Source: Rhizobium sp. L43 (GTDB taxonomy: Bacteria; Pseudomonadota; Alphaproteobacteria; Rhizobiales; Rhizobiaceae). Taken from it: DNA of 64,000 nucleotides. The DNA lies in NCBI RefSeq assembly GCF_002531725.1, contig NZ_NWSQ01000009.1, positions 124,001-188,000 of the forward strand, read 5' to 3'. The position numbers and the translations under genes are program-made. Below the pieces are notes generated by a model. It did not search any database. It saw only the letters and a program-made list of their open reading frames with translations, and had not been told where the DNA came from. Of the stretch, positions 17,471 through 26,633 are shown in pieces (position 1 is the stretch's first letter; each line of letters opens with the position of its first letter).

Positions 17471-18904
17471 ATGAACACGATGTCCTCCTATTCCCCCATC
17501 CACGTCGTCGGCGGCGGGCTTGCCGGTTCGGAAGCCGCCTGGCAGATCGCCAGTTCCGGCGTTCCCGTCATTCTGCATGAAATGCGCGGTGTGCGCGGCA
17601 CGGACGCGCACAAGACCGACGGGCTTGCCGAACTGGTCTGCTCCAATTCCTTCCGTTCCGACGATGCGACCAGCAATGCCGTCGGCGTCATCCATGCCGA
17701 GATGCGCATGGCTGGCTCGCTGATCATGGCCACGGCCGATCGGCACCAGGTGCCGGCCGGCGGCGCACTCGCCGTCGATCGCGATGGCTTCTCCGAGGCA
17801 GTCACCAAGGCGATCCACGACCAACCGCTCATCACGGTGGTGCGGGAGGAGGTCACCGGCCTGCCGCCGAGAGACTGGGATCTTGCCATCGTCGCCACCG
17901 GGCCGCTGACGGCGCCGTCGCTTGCCAGCGCCATCCAGACCGAAACCGGCGCGGATTCGCTCGCCTTCTTCGATGCCATCGCGCCGATTGTCTACCGCGA
18001 GAGCATCGACATGAATATCTGCTGGTATCAGTCGCGCTACGACAAGGTCGGTCCCGGCGGCACCGGCAAGGATTACATCAATTGCCCGATGGACGAGGCG
18101 CAGTACAATGCCTTCGTCGATGCACTGATCACAGGCGACACGGTCGGTTTCAAGGAATGGGAAGGAACGCCTTATTTCGACGGCTGCCTGCCGATCGAGG
18201 TAATGGCCGAACGCGGCCGCGAGACGCTGCGTCACGGACCGATGAAGCCGATGGGGCTGACGAATGCGCATAACCCGACGGTAAAGGCCTATGCCGTCGT
18301 GCAGCTGCGGCAGGACAATGCGCTCGGCACGCTTTACAATATGGTCGGCTTCCAGACGAAGCTGAAATATGGCGCGCAGGCGGAAATCTTCCGGATGATC
18401 CCGGGTCTGGAAAATGCGGAATTTGCCCGTCTCGGCGGCCTGCACCGCAACACCTACATCAACTCCCCCACCCTGCTCGACCCGTCGCTGACGCTGAAAT
18501 CGCGGCCCGGCCTGCGTTTCGCCGGCCAGATCACCGGCTGTGAGGGTTATGTGGAAAGCGCCAGCGTCGGGCTGATGGCCGGCCGTTTCGCCGCCGCCGA
18601 ACGCAAGGGCGAGGCGATCTCGCTGCCGCCGGCAACGACGGCGCTCGGCTCGCTGCTCGGCCATATCACCGGTGGCCACATCGTCACCGACGAGGAGCCG
18701 GGGAAACGATCGTTCCAGCCGATGAACATCAATTTCGGACTGTTCCCGGAGCTCCAGCCGGGTTCGATCGTCAAGCCCGAGGGCGTCAAGCGTTTCCGCG
18801 GCAAGGACAAGACGATCATGAAACGGCAGTTGATCGCGCGCCGGGCGCTTGCAGACTGCGCCGCCTGGCTTGGGCAGACCTCGCCGTTTGCCGAAAGCGC
18901 CTGA
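17471..18904 (+). CDS. trmFO: folate-dependent tRNA uridine-54 methyltransferase
   Basis: Methylates U54 in the T-loop of tRNAs using methylenetetrahydrofolate and FADH2. The 477-residue protein begins [24 protein letters not shown] with the GxGxxG FAD motif, and shows the family-specific [12 protein letters not shown] (with the conserved Cys near residue 59), [32 protein letters not shown] and [20 protein letters not shown] with the second conserved Cys. The start could also be the ATG three codons later. The gene is alone, behind the DUF1127 terminator. Confidence 0.95.
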   Translation: MNTMSSYSPIHVVGGGLAGSEAAWQIASSGVPVILHEMRGVRGTDAHKTDGLAELVCSNSFRSDDATSNAVGVIHAEMRMAGSLIMATADRHQVPAGGALAVDRDGFSEAVTKAIHDQPLITVVREEVTGLPPRDWDLAIVATGPLTAPSLASAIQTETGADSLAFFDAIAPIVYRESIDMNICWYQSRYDKVGPGGTGKDYINCPMDEAQYNAFVDALITGDTVGFKEWEGTPYFDGCLPIEVMAERGRETLRHGPMKPMGLTNAHNPTVKAYAVVQLRQDNALGTLYNMVGFQTKLKYGAQAEIFRMIPGLENAEFARLGGLHRNTYINSPTLLDPSLTLKSRPGLRFAGQITGCEGYVESASVGLMAGRFAAAERKGEAISLPPATTALGSLLGHITGGHIVTDEEPGKRSFQPMNINFGLFPELQPGSIVKPEGVKRFRGKDKTIMKRQLIARRALADCAAWLGQTSPFAESA

Positions 18905-18911
18905 GCAGCGC

Positions 18912-19379
18912 CTACTGCTTATTTGCCGCCGAAATACTGCCTGATGGCAGGTCCTTATCCGGCTCGGCGATGTAGTTGCCGAGCAGCCAGAGCGAAACTT
19001 CCGCGGCCTCCTTGGGGGACGCGAATTCAAAATCGCCGTTGTGATGGGGCGCATCGAGGAAGTGGATCACCAGTCCCCTGCCCGTTTCCGAGCTGACGAC
19101 CCGCACGCGGCCGGGCTCGATCAGATGACAGGCGAAGTGGCGCGACATGTTGCGCATGAAGCCCGCCTTGTTGTCATGCAGGCGCACGAAAATGGCCTGG
19201 CCGTTTTCCGTCGCCTGCAGCTGGCGGATCGCCTCGTTCGGAAAGGCGCGGCCGAACTCGATGATGGCGAGGCCCGTGTCATGCAGGCCGTCTTCCTTGT
19301 TCTGTGCGGCCATGCGCGTGGCCACAAAAGCAAAGAAGATGACGATGGCGAAAAGAATGCACCAGACGATAATGCCCAC
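18912..19379 (-). CDS. conserved single-pass membrane protein of unknown function
   Basis: A 155-residue protein with a GTG start and an N-terminal helix (residues 2-22, GIIVWCILFAIVIFFAFVATR), followed by a soluble domain with EFGRAFPNEAIRQLQATENGQAIFVRLHDNKAGFM and VRVVSSETGRGLVIHFLDAPHHNG. I do not recognise the family. The stop lies eight bases from the convergent trmFO stop, so the two genes share a very short intergenic space. It is preceded on its strand by the phytoene-synthase-like gene with a 72-base gap and may be the last gene of the yajC-secDF operon. Confidence 0.75.
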   Translation of the reverse strand: MGIIVWCILFAIVIFFAFVATRMAAQNKEDGLHDTGLAIIEFGRAFPNEAIRQLQATENGQAIFVRLHDNKAGFMRNMSRHFACHLIEPGRVRVVSSETGRGLVIHFLDAPHHNGDFEFASPKEAAEVSLWLLGNYIAEPDKDLPSGSISAANKQ

Positions 19380-19451
19380 GCCGAGTCTCCGATCAAAGGG
19401 GTAGCGGTGTCAGCGCTATAACGCGCGAGACTTGCGCGAGTTTGACCGGCG

Positions 19452-20309
19452 TCAGATTTTTCGACGCGCTGCGGAGAGCGCCATTTTGAGCTGACGGCGC
19501 CATTGTGACGGCTGCAGCGGCCGGTCGAATAGCAAGGCACCGCGTTTCTGCGCCTTAGCGAGCACCGGTTCGGCAAGCGTCGCCGGCAGGAAGGCCGGAA
19601 AGACGGCTGATGCAATCGGCCCTGCCGCCCTCGCCTTTGCCAAATGTTCGCGACCAAGACCGGCGAAGGCCTCGATGGCGGCAGAGATGCGCGGCCCGTC
19701 GTCGCCGGCAAGGAAGGCATCGCGGTCAAGACCGGTGGCGGAGAGGATCTGCAGCGGGATATAGACCTGGCCGCGGCGGCGATGCAGCGGCATCAGCAGC
19801 AACAGGCCGGCAACCGCCTGGGCGACGCCGGCATGGCCGGCAGCGTCGGCCGATCGAGCCGCCTCTTCAGGCGAAAGCACGAGGCTTGCGAGCTGGATCA
19901 GGGCGGATGCCGTTTCGCCGGCATAACCTTCAAGCGTCAGACGTGTCTCCATCGGATCGTCATAGAGATCGAAAGTGCGAGCCTCGATCATGTCGATCAG
20001 CGTCTGGCGCGGCAGGCGGTGCGTTTCGATCGCCGTCAGCAGTGCCGCGGCGACGGGGTTGGCGGCTGTCGAACCATGCGCGCTGCCTTCCAGCAGGTCG
20101 CGCCAGTATTGCAGCCTGACCTCGCCGGGCAACGGCTCGTGCACGAGATCGCGGATGCGGGCAAGCTCGGCGTTGAAGGCGTAGAGGGCGGCGAGCGCGC
20201 CGCGCTTTTCCTCCGGCGACAGGAGACAGGCGAGGTAGCGGTCGCGATCGCTGTCGCGCAGCATCGCCAGGCAGATCTCCTGGTTCGTCGTACTATTCGC
20301 TTCCGTCAT
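19452..20309 (-). CDS. squalene/phytoene synthase family protein, NDUFAF6-like
   Basis: A 285-residue all-helical isoprenoid-synthase-fold protein (CLAMLRDSDRDRYLACLLSPEEKRGALAALYAFNAELARIRDLV, GEVRLQYWRDLLEG, GYAGETASALIQLA, GHAGVAQAVAGLL). The two Asp-rich DxxxD motifs required for prenyl diphosphate chemistry are degenerate (ELARIRD in the first position), as in the mitochondrial complex I assembly factor NDUFAF6. It therefore may not make squalene or phytoene. It is two bases from the Mth938-like gene, itself coupled to secDF, so all belong to one operon. Confidence 0.8.
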   Translation of the reverse strand: MTEANSTTNQEICLAMLRDSDRDRYLACLLSPEEKRGALAALYAFNAELARIRDLVHEPLPGEVRLQYWRDLLEGSAHGSTAANPVAAALLTAIETHRLPRQTLIDMIEARTFDLYDDPMETRLTLEGYAGETASALIQLASLVLSPEEAARSADAAGHAGVAQAVAGLLLLMPLHRRRGQVYIPLQILSATGLDRDAFLAGDDGPRISAAIEAFAGLGREHLAKARAAGPIASAVFPAFLPATLAEPVLAKAQKRGALLFDRPLQPSQWRRQLKMALSAARRKI

Positions 20310-20311
20310 CG

Positions 20312-20698
20312 TCAGACCGCGATCAATGCCGCGGCGACGGCGCGCTGCTCGGCGAGCATGATATTGAAGGTGCGCACCGCAGCCCCGGTGCTCATCGGAT
20401 CGGAGGAGATGCCGCGCGATTTCAGTGCCTGCCTCAATTCCTCGGGCAGGCGGCGAAGCTCGGTTCCGGTGCCGACGAGCAGAACTTCGATATCACTGGC
20501 TTCATCCAGCACGCGGCGGAAATTTTCCGGCGACAGCGGTTTCGACATATCCATGTCCCAGCCATGAATGCCGGAGGGCAGGCAAAGGATCGAGCCGCGA
20601 TGCGACATGTCGGCAAAGCGGAATCCGCCATTGCCGTAAGTATCGATCGGCGCGCGCCCGGGAAAATGCGCCGCGCGGATTTCTATGCCTTTTGCCAT
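20312..20698 (-). CDS. Mth938-like (DUF498) protein, NDUFAF3 homologue
   Basis: A 128-residue protein of the Mth938 fold: IDTYGNGGFRFADMSHRGSILCLPSG, EVLLVGTGTELRRLPEELRQALKSRGIS and MSTGAAVRTFNIMLAEQRAVAAALI are typical. The human homologue NDUFAF3 is needed to assemble respiratory complex I, and alphaproteobacterial copies are known to sit next to secDF, as here (four bases after the secDF stop). This placement suggests a link between membrane protein insertion and complex I assembly. Direct evidence in bacteria is thin, so the role is inference. Confidence 0.85.
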   Translation of the reverse strand: MAKGIEIRAAHFPGRAPIDTYGNGGFRFADMSHRGSILCLPSGIHGWDMDMSKPLSPENFRRVLDEASDIEVLLVGTGTELRRLPEELRQALKSRGISSDPMSTGAAVRTFNIMLAEQRAVAAALIAV

Positions 20699-20702
20699 GT
20701 TT

Positions 20703-23243
20703 TCAAACCACCGTGCCGGATCTTACACCAGCATCCGTCTTGTTGCTCTCTTCCCCAGCGGGAGCCTCCGGCCGCAGCCGGAAGACGATTAATACGGGAG
20801 CGGCGATATAGATCGAAGAGAAGGTGCCGAGAGCGACGCCGAAGAGCATCGCGAAGGTGAAGGAGCGGATGACTTCGCCCCCGAAGAGGAAAAGCGCGAG
20901 CAAGGCGAGCAGCGTCGTTGCCGCGGTCAGGACGGTACGCGACAGCGTCTGGTTGATCGAGGCATCGATCAGGATCGGCAGCGGCATCTTCTTGTAGCGC
21001 TTGAGGTTTTCGCGCATCCGATCATAGACGACGACTGTGTCGTTCAGGGAATAGCCGACAATGGTCAGCACGGCGGCGATGCTCGTCAGGTTGAACTCGA
21101 TGCCTGACAGCACGAAGAGACCGAGCATGATGATGACGTCGTGCAGCGTGGCAATGATGGCGCCGGCGGCGAACTGCCATTCGAAGCGGATCCAGATGTA
21201 GATCAGGATCGCCGCAAGTGCAGCCAGCACGCCGAGCGTCGCCATCATCGTCAATTCGCCCGAGATGGCGGGGCCGACGACCTCGACGCGACGGAAATCA
21301 TAATCCTCCTGGAGCTCGCCGCGCACCAGCGTCGCGGCCGACTGCTCGGCATTCTCGCCACCGCCCTGGGAGGCGATGCGGATCCGCGCATTCGACGGCC
21401 CGCCCGTGCGCTCAACGCTAACCTCGCCGAGATTGAGATCGTTGAGGCGCGAGCTGAGATCGGCGATGTCGGCATTGCCCTGCTTCGCCGTCACCTCGAT
21501 GAGCGAGCCGCCGGTGAAATCGATGCCGAGACGCAGGCCGGCAGTAGCAAAGGCAGCCATGGCGATCAGAGAGATGACCGCTGACGCCGTAAAGACATAA
21601 CGGCGGATCCCCATGAAACGGATATTGGCATGCTCGAAGAGATGGGTCAGGGCGCTCTTCGGCAGATGCCGGGGATGGCGCCCTCTCAGCCAGATGGCGA
21701 CAATCGAGCGTGTCAGCGTGAAAGCCGCGAACACGGTCGTCAGGATGCCGACCGCCAATGTCACCGCGAAACCGCGGATGGATTCGCTGCCGAGGAAAAA
21801 GAGGATGATGGCGGCGATGAAGATCGTGACATTGGCGTCGACGATCGTTGCGAATGCCCGCTGGAAACCTCGACCGACGGCCTCTGCAAAGGCATGGGTG
21901 GTCTTCTCCTCTTCACGGATGCGCTCGTAGATCAGCACGTTCGAATCGACGGCCATGCCGACGATGAGCACGATGCCGGCAATGCCCGGCAAGGTGAGCG
22001 TCGCGCCGGCAAGGCTGAGCGCCGCGACGATGAGGATCAGATTGAAGAAGAGCGAGACGACGGCGATGACGCCGAGAATGCGGTAGAGCGCGATCATCAG
22101 TGCTGCGACCAGCACGACGGCGACGAGGCCGGCAACAAGGCCGCTGAAGATGGAATCGGCGCCGAATCTCGGGCTGACGCTGCGTTCCTCAACGCTCGTC
22201 AGCGTCGCCGGCAGGGCGCCGGCGCGCAGCATGATCGCCAGGTCGCGGACGCCGTCCTCGGAGAAATTCGCCGAAATCCGACCCTCGCCGCCGGTGATCG
22301 CCGCATCGATGCGGGGCGCCGACATCACCTGGTCGTCGAAGACGATGGCAAGGTGCTTGCCGATATTCTGCCCCGTCACCTCAGCCAGCCGCTGCGTGCC
22401 TGCGGCATCGAGGCGGTAGGCAATCGAACCATCCTGGGTCTGCGGATCGACGACAGGCTCGATATCGACCATGTTGCTGCCGTTGGCGAAAGCCGTGCGG
22501 TCGACGAGATAAGGGACCGGCGGATCGTCCAGCGAATAGAGCACCTGCGATGTGGCCGGCCAGCGGCCGTTCAGCGCCTCCTGCCCGGTTATGCTCTCGT
22601 CAATCAGATGAAAGGAAAGCTTGGCCGGCTGGTTAAGCAAGTTCTTCAGCCGCTCGGCGTCGACCGATCCCAGCACCTGCACGACGATCCGGTCGACGCC
22701 ATCGGGGCGAACGAGGAAATTGTCATAGCCGAATCCGGCGATGCGGCTGCCAACGATATCGAGTGACCGGGTCCGCGCGGACGCGACGTCGGCAGTGATG
22801 CCGGCGTCGGAAATCTGCAGCGAGAGCGGCCCCTCTTCGCCCTGCTGCAGCGCGACCTCAGGTCCCGACTGCCCGCCTGCCACCGTCAAAGGCTTCAAAA
22901 GATCGACCGCCTTCTGTGTCTCCGCCGGATCGGTGATGCGGACGGTGACCGTCTGGCCGTTGCCGGTCAGCCCGGTATAGCGGATGCCAGCGCCGCGCAG
23001 CGCGTTGCGCACATTGGCGACCACCTCTTCCAGGCGGTCCTTGACGATATCGGAACGCTCGACCTTCAGAACGATATGCGAGCCGCCCTGCAGGTCGAGA
23101 CCGAGCGTCATGCGGTCGTGCCGCAACCACCCCGGCAGAGAGGAACGCTGCGCCTCGCTGAGCAGATTGGGCGCAGCGATGATGATGGCCGCAAACGCGG
23201 CCAGCCAAATCAGAAGTGTTTTCCAGCGGGAAAAATGCAACAT
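20703..23243 (-). CDS. secDF: fused protein-export membrane protein SecDF
   Basis: An 846-residue fusion of SecD (about 1-520) and SecF (about 545-830), which uses the proton gradient to pull translocating proteins across the inner membrane. Seen: an N-terminal helix, GLDLQGGSHIVLKV at about 48, the periplasmic P1 domain, then AGIVLIVGMAVDSNVLIYERIREE in the SecD membrane part, and GIDFTGGSLIEV plus YSLNDTVVVYDRMREN in SecF; twelve helices in all. It follows yajC by 44 bases and precedes the two complex I assembly-like genes. SecD-SecF fusion is common in alphaproteobacteria. Confidence 0.96.
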   Translation of the reverse strand: MLHFSRWKTLLIWLAAFAAIIIAAPNLLSEAQRSSLPGWLRHDRMTLGLDLQGGSHIVLKVERSDIVKDRLEEVVANVRNALRGAGIRYTGLTGNGQTVTVRITDPAETQKAVDLLKPLTVAGGQSGPEVALQQGEEGPLSLQISDAGITADVASARTRSLDIVGSRIAGFGYDNFLVRPDGVDRIVVQVLGSVDAERLKNLLNQPAKLSFHLIDESITGQEALNGRWPATSQVLYSLDDPPVPYLVDRTAFANGSNMVDIEPVVDPQTQDGSIAYRLDAAGTQRLAEVTGQNIGKHLAIVFDDQVMSAPRIDAAITGGEGRISANFSEDGVRDLAIMLRAGALPATLTSVEERSVSPRFGADSIFSGLVAGLVAVVLVAALMIALYRILGVIAVVSLFFNLILIVAALSLAGATLTLPGIAGIVLIVGMAVDSNVLIYERIREEEKTTHAFAEAVGRGFQRAFATIVDANVTIFIAAIILFFLGSESIRGFAVTLAVGILTTVFAAFTLTRSIVAIWLRGRHPRHLPKSALTHLFEHANIRFMGIRRYVFTASAVISLIAMAAFATAGLRLGIDFTGGSLIEVTAKQGNADIADLSSRLNDLNLGEVSVERTGGPSNARIRIASQGGGENAEQSAATLVRGELQEDYDFRRVEVVGPAISGELTMMATLGVLAALAAILIYIWIRFEWQFAAGAIIATLHDVIIMLGLFVLSGIEFNLTSIAAVLTIVGYSLNDTVVVYDRMRENLKRYKKMPLPILIDASINQTLSRTVLTAATTLLALLALFLFGGEVIRSFTFAMLFGVALGTFSSIYIAAPVLIVFRLRPEAPAGEESNKTDAGVRSGTVV

Positions 23244-23287
23244 TCTCTCGACGATCTTCCGATCCGGCGGCCTGCCGTTATCGCTTG

Positions 23288-23635
23288 TTACGCTGCGTCG
23301 GCCTTGACTGGTTCACCCTTGACGCGAACGTCCGAAATGCCGCTGCGGACGATGCGCACGCGAACGCCTTCTGCGATCTCGACTTCGACTTCCTTGTCGT
23401 CGACGACCTTGGTGACTTTGCCGACGAGACCGCCGCCGGTGACGACCTGGTCGCCGCGGCGGATCGCCTTCAGGGTTTCCTCACGCTTTTTTGCCTGCGC
23501 GCGCTGCGGACGGATCAGCAGGAAGTACCAGACGACCATCAGCGGCACGAACAGGATGATCATTTCGAAACCGGAGCCGCCGAAACCGGTTGCGGTGTCG
23601 GTCGCGCTCTGGGCGAATGCCGGGGTGATGAACAT
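23288..23635 (-). CDS. yajC: preprotein translocase subunit YajC
   Basis: A 115-residue single-helix subunit of the SecDF-YajC complex. It begins MFITPAFAQSATDTATG, then the transmembrane segment MIILFVPLMVVWYFLLIRPQ (about 25-44) with the typical RPQRAQAKKREETLKAIRRGDQVVTGGG following. It is the first gene of the yajC-secDF operon and is divergent from the DUF815 gene. Length and sequence are standard for the family. Confidence 0.94.
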   Translation of the reverse strand: MFITPAFAQSATDTATGFGGSGFEMIILFVPLMVVWYFLLIRPQRAQAKKREETLKAIRRGDQVVTGGGLVGKVTKVVDDKEVEVEIAEGVRVRIVRSGISDVRVKGEPVKADAA

Positions 23636-23839
23636 GCTAAACTCCTCAGGCTTGGCGGCGGAACTCCGCCTCTTTTTTCAGGTTGCCGGACTATAATTGC
23701 CGCTTCGATGAATGCAACAGAAACAGCCGGGAACAGTACCGATTCCGCTGCCTCATAACCTTTCCGCCGGTAAAACGCCATGGTAGGCGGCATCGAAAGA
23801 TCAAAGCGGAATGACGCAGCGAAAAACAGGAGGCCTGCG

Positions 23840-24712
23840 ATGACCGAGGAAATCAACACCGCCCTGCTTGCCGAACTGAAACGGCTCGCCGATGCCGTCC
23901 AGCGCCTTGCCGGGCCGGCGCCTGCCGTCAACGACTGGGATGCGGCGGACTGTTTCGTCTGGTCGCCGATGCGCCAGCATCTGCAGCCTGTGAAGAAGCC
24001 GAACCGGGTGGCGTTGAAGCTCATCCGCGGCGTCGATCATGTCCGCGACATCCTGCATGAAAATACGGTGCGTTTCGCCGAGGGTTATGCCGCCAACAAC
24101 GTGCTGCTCTGGGGCGCACGCGGCATGGGCAAATCCTCGCTTGTTAAGGCCGTGCATGAGGATGTCAGGCGCGAAAGCGGCGTCGCGCTGAAGCTGGTCG
24201 AAGTCCATCGCGAGGATATTGCCAGCCTTCCCAATCTGCTCGACCTTCTGAAGGACACGCCGTACCGCGTGATCGTCTTCTGCGACGATCTCTCCTTCGA
24301 TCACGACGACACCGCCTACAAGTCGCTGAAGGCTGCGCTCGACGGCGGCGTCGAAGGGCGGCCGGACAATGTGCTCTTCTATGCCACATCCAACCGGCGC
24401 CATCTCCTGCCGCGCCACATGATGGAAAACGAGCAGTCGACGGCGATCAATCCGTCGGAGGCGGTCGAAGAGAAGGTTTCGCTTTCCGACCGCTTCGGCC
24501 TCTGGCTCGGCTTCCACAAATGCAGCCAGGAGGATTATCTCGGCATGATCGACGGCTATGCCGATCACTTCAAGCTCGGGCTCGACCGCGGCAAGATGCA
24601 TGCCGAGGCACTGGAATGGGCAACGACGCGCGGAGCCCGCTCCGGCCGTGTCGCCTGGCAGTATATCCAGGACCTCGCCGGACGCATGCGGGTTCACATC
24701 GACTCAGTCTAA
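23840..24712 (+). CDS. DUF815 AAA+-type ATP-binding protein
   Basis: A 290-residue ATPase. The start MTEEINTALLAEL is chosen because ACAGGAGG precedes it by the right distance; the frame is open 60 bases further upstream without a ribosome site. Walker A is NNVLLWGARGMGKSSLVKAV near residue 95 and the Walker B-like stretch is YRVIVFCDDLSFD, followed by the sensor-like NVLFYATSNRRHLLPRHMMEN. This is the DUF815 family, of unknown cellular role. Monocistronic, divergent from yajC, with a shared bidirectional terminator at its end. Confidence 0.88.
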   Translation: MTEEINTALLAELKRLADAVQRLAGPAPAVNDWDAADCFVWSPMRQHLQPVKKPNRVALKLIRGVDHVRDILHENTVRFAEGYAANNVLLWGARGMGKSSLVKAVHEDVRRESGVALKLVEVHREDIASLPNLLDLLKDTPYRVIVFCDDLSFDHDDTAYKSLKAALDGGVEGRPDNVLFYATSNRRHLLPRHMMENEQSTAINPSEAVEEKVSLSDRFGLWLGFHKCSQEDYLGMIDGYADHFKLGLDRGKMHAEALEWATTRGARSGRVAWQYIQDLAGRMRVHIDSV

Positions 24713-24762
24713 ATCACGTCGCATAAATCCGGCACAGTCTCGTGCGAGATGCATCAAAAAAC

Positions 24763-24789
24763 AAAAGCCCGGCTGTTGGCCGGGCTTTT
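24763..24789. terminator. bidirectional terminator between DUF815 and NlpD-like genes
   Basis: An 11-bp stem AAAAGCCCGGC/GCCGGGCTTTT (24763-24773, 24779-24789). On the minus strand a long T-rich run follows, so it chiefly ends the NlpD-like transcript; the plus-strand side serves DUF815. Confidence 0.85.
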
Positions 24790-24810
24790 GCGCTTCCTGG
24801 TACTCTGTAC

Positions 24811-26403
24811 CTATTCCAGGAAAGTCATCGGGTTGACCGGGGATGCGTCCTTGCGCACCTCGAAATGGACCTGCGGCTGCTTGACATCGCCGCTCATGCC
24901 GGAGACGGCGACGGTCTGGCCGCGCTGGATCTTTTGGCCGCGGGTGACGCTCAGCGTATCGGCATTGCCGTAGACGGTGACGGTGCCGTCGTCGTGACGG
25001 ACGAGAACCGTGTTGCCGAGTTCCTTCAGGCCGTTGCCGGCATAGATGACGACGCCGTTTTCGGCGGCCTTGATCGGCGTGCCCTGCGGCACCGAGATGT
25101 CGATACCGTCATTGCGGTTGCCGTTGACGTTGGCGCCGTATGAAGCAATGACCTGGCCGCGGACTGGCCAGCGATACTTGCCGATGCCGGTCGATTCCGG
25201 TGCGGCGGAGCTGACGTCAGACTTTTTCTCGACATCATCGACCGTCTGGGTGGCGGCTGGCGCCTTGTAGGGCGCGGGCTGAGCGGAGGCCGTCTGCTGG
25301 GCGGGCGCCGTCTGAGCCGGCTTCGGATCGACCTTTTCGGCCGGGATCGAGGCGGTCTTGATATTGTCGGCAGTGCCGTTCGGGATCTTCAGGGCCTGGC
25401 CGACGCGGAGCGAGTTGCCCGAAAGATTGTTGGCGGCCTTGAGATCGTCGACGTTGGAACCCGTCGCCTTGGCGATCTTTGCCAGCGAATCGCCTTGCTT
25501 GACGACATAGCTGCCGGCAGGCGCTTTCGGATCCTTGCCGGCGCCGGCCGGGATCTTGCCAGCGGGATCGGCGCTCGCCATGGTCTTGTCGCGGACGGAA
25601 TTGGCACCGGGAACGACGGCAACCTTCTGCTCAGGCGCCTTTACCGGTTCCGGCATCTGGCCGGGCTTGGAGAGATCGGCCGCCTGCGACGCCGCCTTGG
25701 CGGCATTGCCGCCGTTGAGGGTCGGGATCAGGATCGCCTGGCCGGGCTGGGCGGCAGATGCCGTCTTCAAGGCGTTGACGCGCAGAATTTCCTTTTCCGG
25801 AACACCGTAGCGCCTGGCGAGCGTGGCGATGCTTTCACCCGGACGCAGCGTCACTGACGGCGCATTGGTCGCGGACCAGCCGGAGACCTTCGGCGTCGTG
25901 CCCGTCGTCAGAGGATCGGGCGTTGCCTTCGGTTGAGCGGGAGCCACCAAACGGGGCTTTTCAGCCTGCGGCGAAGCCGGGAAAGGCTGAGCGAGCGCGA
26001 CTTCCCTTTCCCGCTGCCGGGAGGGCGCAACCGCCGTCGGCGCAGCAAGCTCGGAACGCTGCACCGAAACCGGCGCGGAAGCCATGCGCGCACTCGACGT
26101 CCGGACCGGATCGTAACTCGGCCGCGAGGGATAGGGCTGATTCAGCGCATCATTGCCGCCGCCGTAACCCGACTGGCTGGCAACGGCAGAGCCGCCGAGA
26201 TCGGCGCGCGGCACCGGATCCCCCTGAGCACCACCCCTGCGCGGAATGGAACTGGTGGTGATCTGATCCTGCCCTGCGGAGGAAAACAAGCCGCCGAACC
26301 GTGTCACATCGGAACTGCAGCCTGTTGCGGCACTTGCAAGCAGACCCACAACCAGAAGATTACCGGCTGACTTCCCGAACTTCGGCGAAAGACTGAAACG
26401 CAT
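24811..26403 (-). CDS. NlpD-like LysM/LytM lipoprotein, probable amidase activator
   Basis: A 530-residue lipoprotein: signal peptide with lipobox SAATGC at about residues 25-30, a long Pro/Ala/Ser-rich region, two LysM peptidoglycan-binding domains (about 190-245 and 310-355) and a C-terminal M23/LytM domain (about 415-530). In the LytM domain the zinc ligand positions are altered: NDGIDIS instead of HxGxDI, and VYGNAD where active enzymes have YAH; only VHFEVR keeps its His. This is the pattern of non-catalytic activators such as NlpD and EnvC, which switch on cell-separating amidases. It is the last gene of the surE-pcm cluster, as nlpD is in many proteobacteria. The ATG at 26403 is preferred to the upstream one. 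Confidence 0.87.
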   Translation of the reverse strand: MRFSLSPKFGKSAGNLLVVGLLASAATGCSSDVTRFGGLFSSAGQDQITTSSIPRRGGAQGDPVPRADLGGSAVASQSGYGGGNDALNQPYPSRPSYDPVRTSSARMASAPVSVQRSELAAPTAVAPSRQREREVALAQPFPASPQAEKPRLVAPAQPKATPDPLTTGTTPKVSGWSATNAPSVTLRPGESIATLARRYGVPEKEILRVNALKTASAAQPGQAILIPTLNGGNAAKAASQAADLSKPGQMPEPVKAPEQKVAVVPGANSVRDKTMASADPAGKIPAGAGKDPKAPAGSYVVKQGDSLAKIAKATGSNVDDLKAANNLSGNSLRVGQALKIPNGTADNIKTASIPAEKVDPKPAQTAPAQQTASAQPAPYKAPAATQTVDDVEKKSDVSSAAPESTGIGKYRWPVRGQVIASYGANVNGNRNDGIDISVPQGTPIKAAENGVVIYAGNGLKELGNTVLVRHDDGTVTVYGNADTLSVTRGQKIQRGQTVAVSGMSGDVKQPQVHFEVRKDASPVNPMTFLE

Positions 26404-26546
26404 TGACTCGACCCACTGAGAACGCAACCATTTGTGAGTCTATTAAAACGCGTTAGTATTACCACGCGGTTAAGATGCTGGAATCAGTGCGATATTTTTG
26501 AGAAGTTGATAACCATAGCTTACGGGTGAAAAATCGCAGGTGCGCG

Positions 26547-26625
26547 GAGCATGATGGCGAAAACTGCGAGCGGCCTCTCTGATCGTGATGCATGTTCAGA
26601 TTTCAGGCCGATCCGGCCTGAAATC
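26547..26625 (+). repeat. rhizobial intergenic mosaic palindromic element, copy 2
   Basis: Module A (from 26547, GAGCATGATGG..., partly degenerate at its 3' arm) is followed by module B, a perfect 12-bp inverted repeat (26599-26610 and 26614-26625). Compared with the copy near 2.1 kb, module B differs at two positions in each arm and all four changes keep base pairing. It lies between pcm and the NlpD-like gene. Confidence 0.72.
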
Positions 26626-26633
26626 ATCTGCAT

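Noticed and set aside
17339..19054. 571-residue open frame on the minus strand
   Set aside because: Antisense to trmFO, which has full family motifs; no own motif or start signal.
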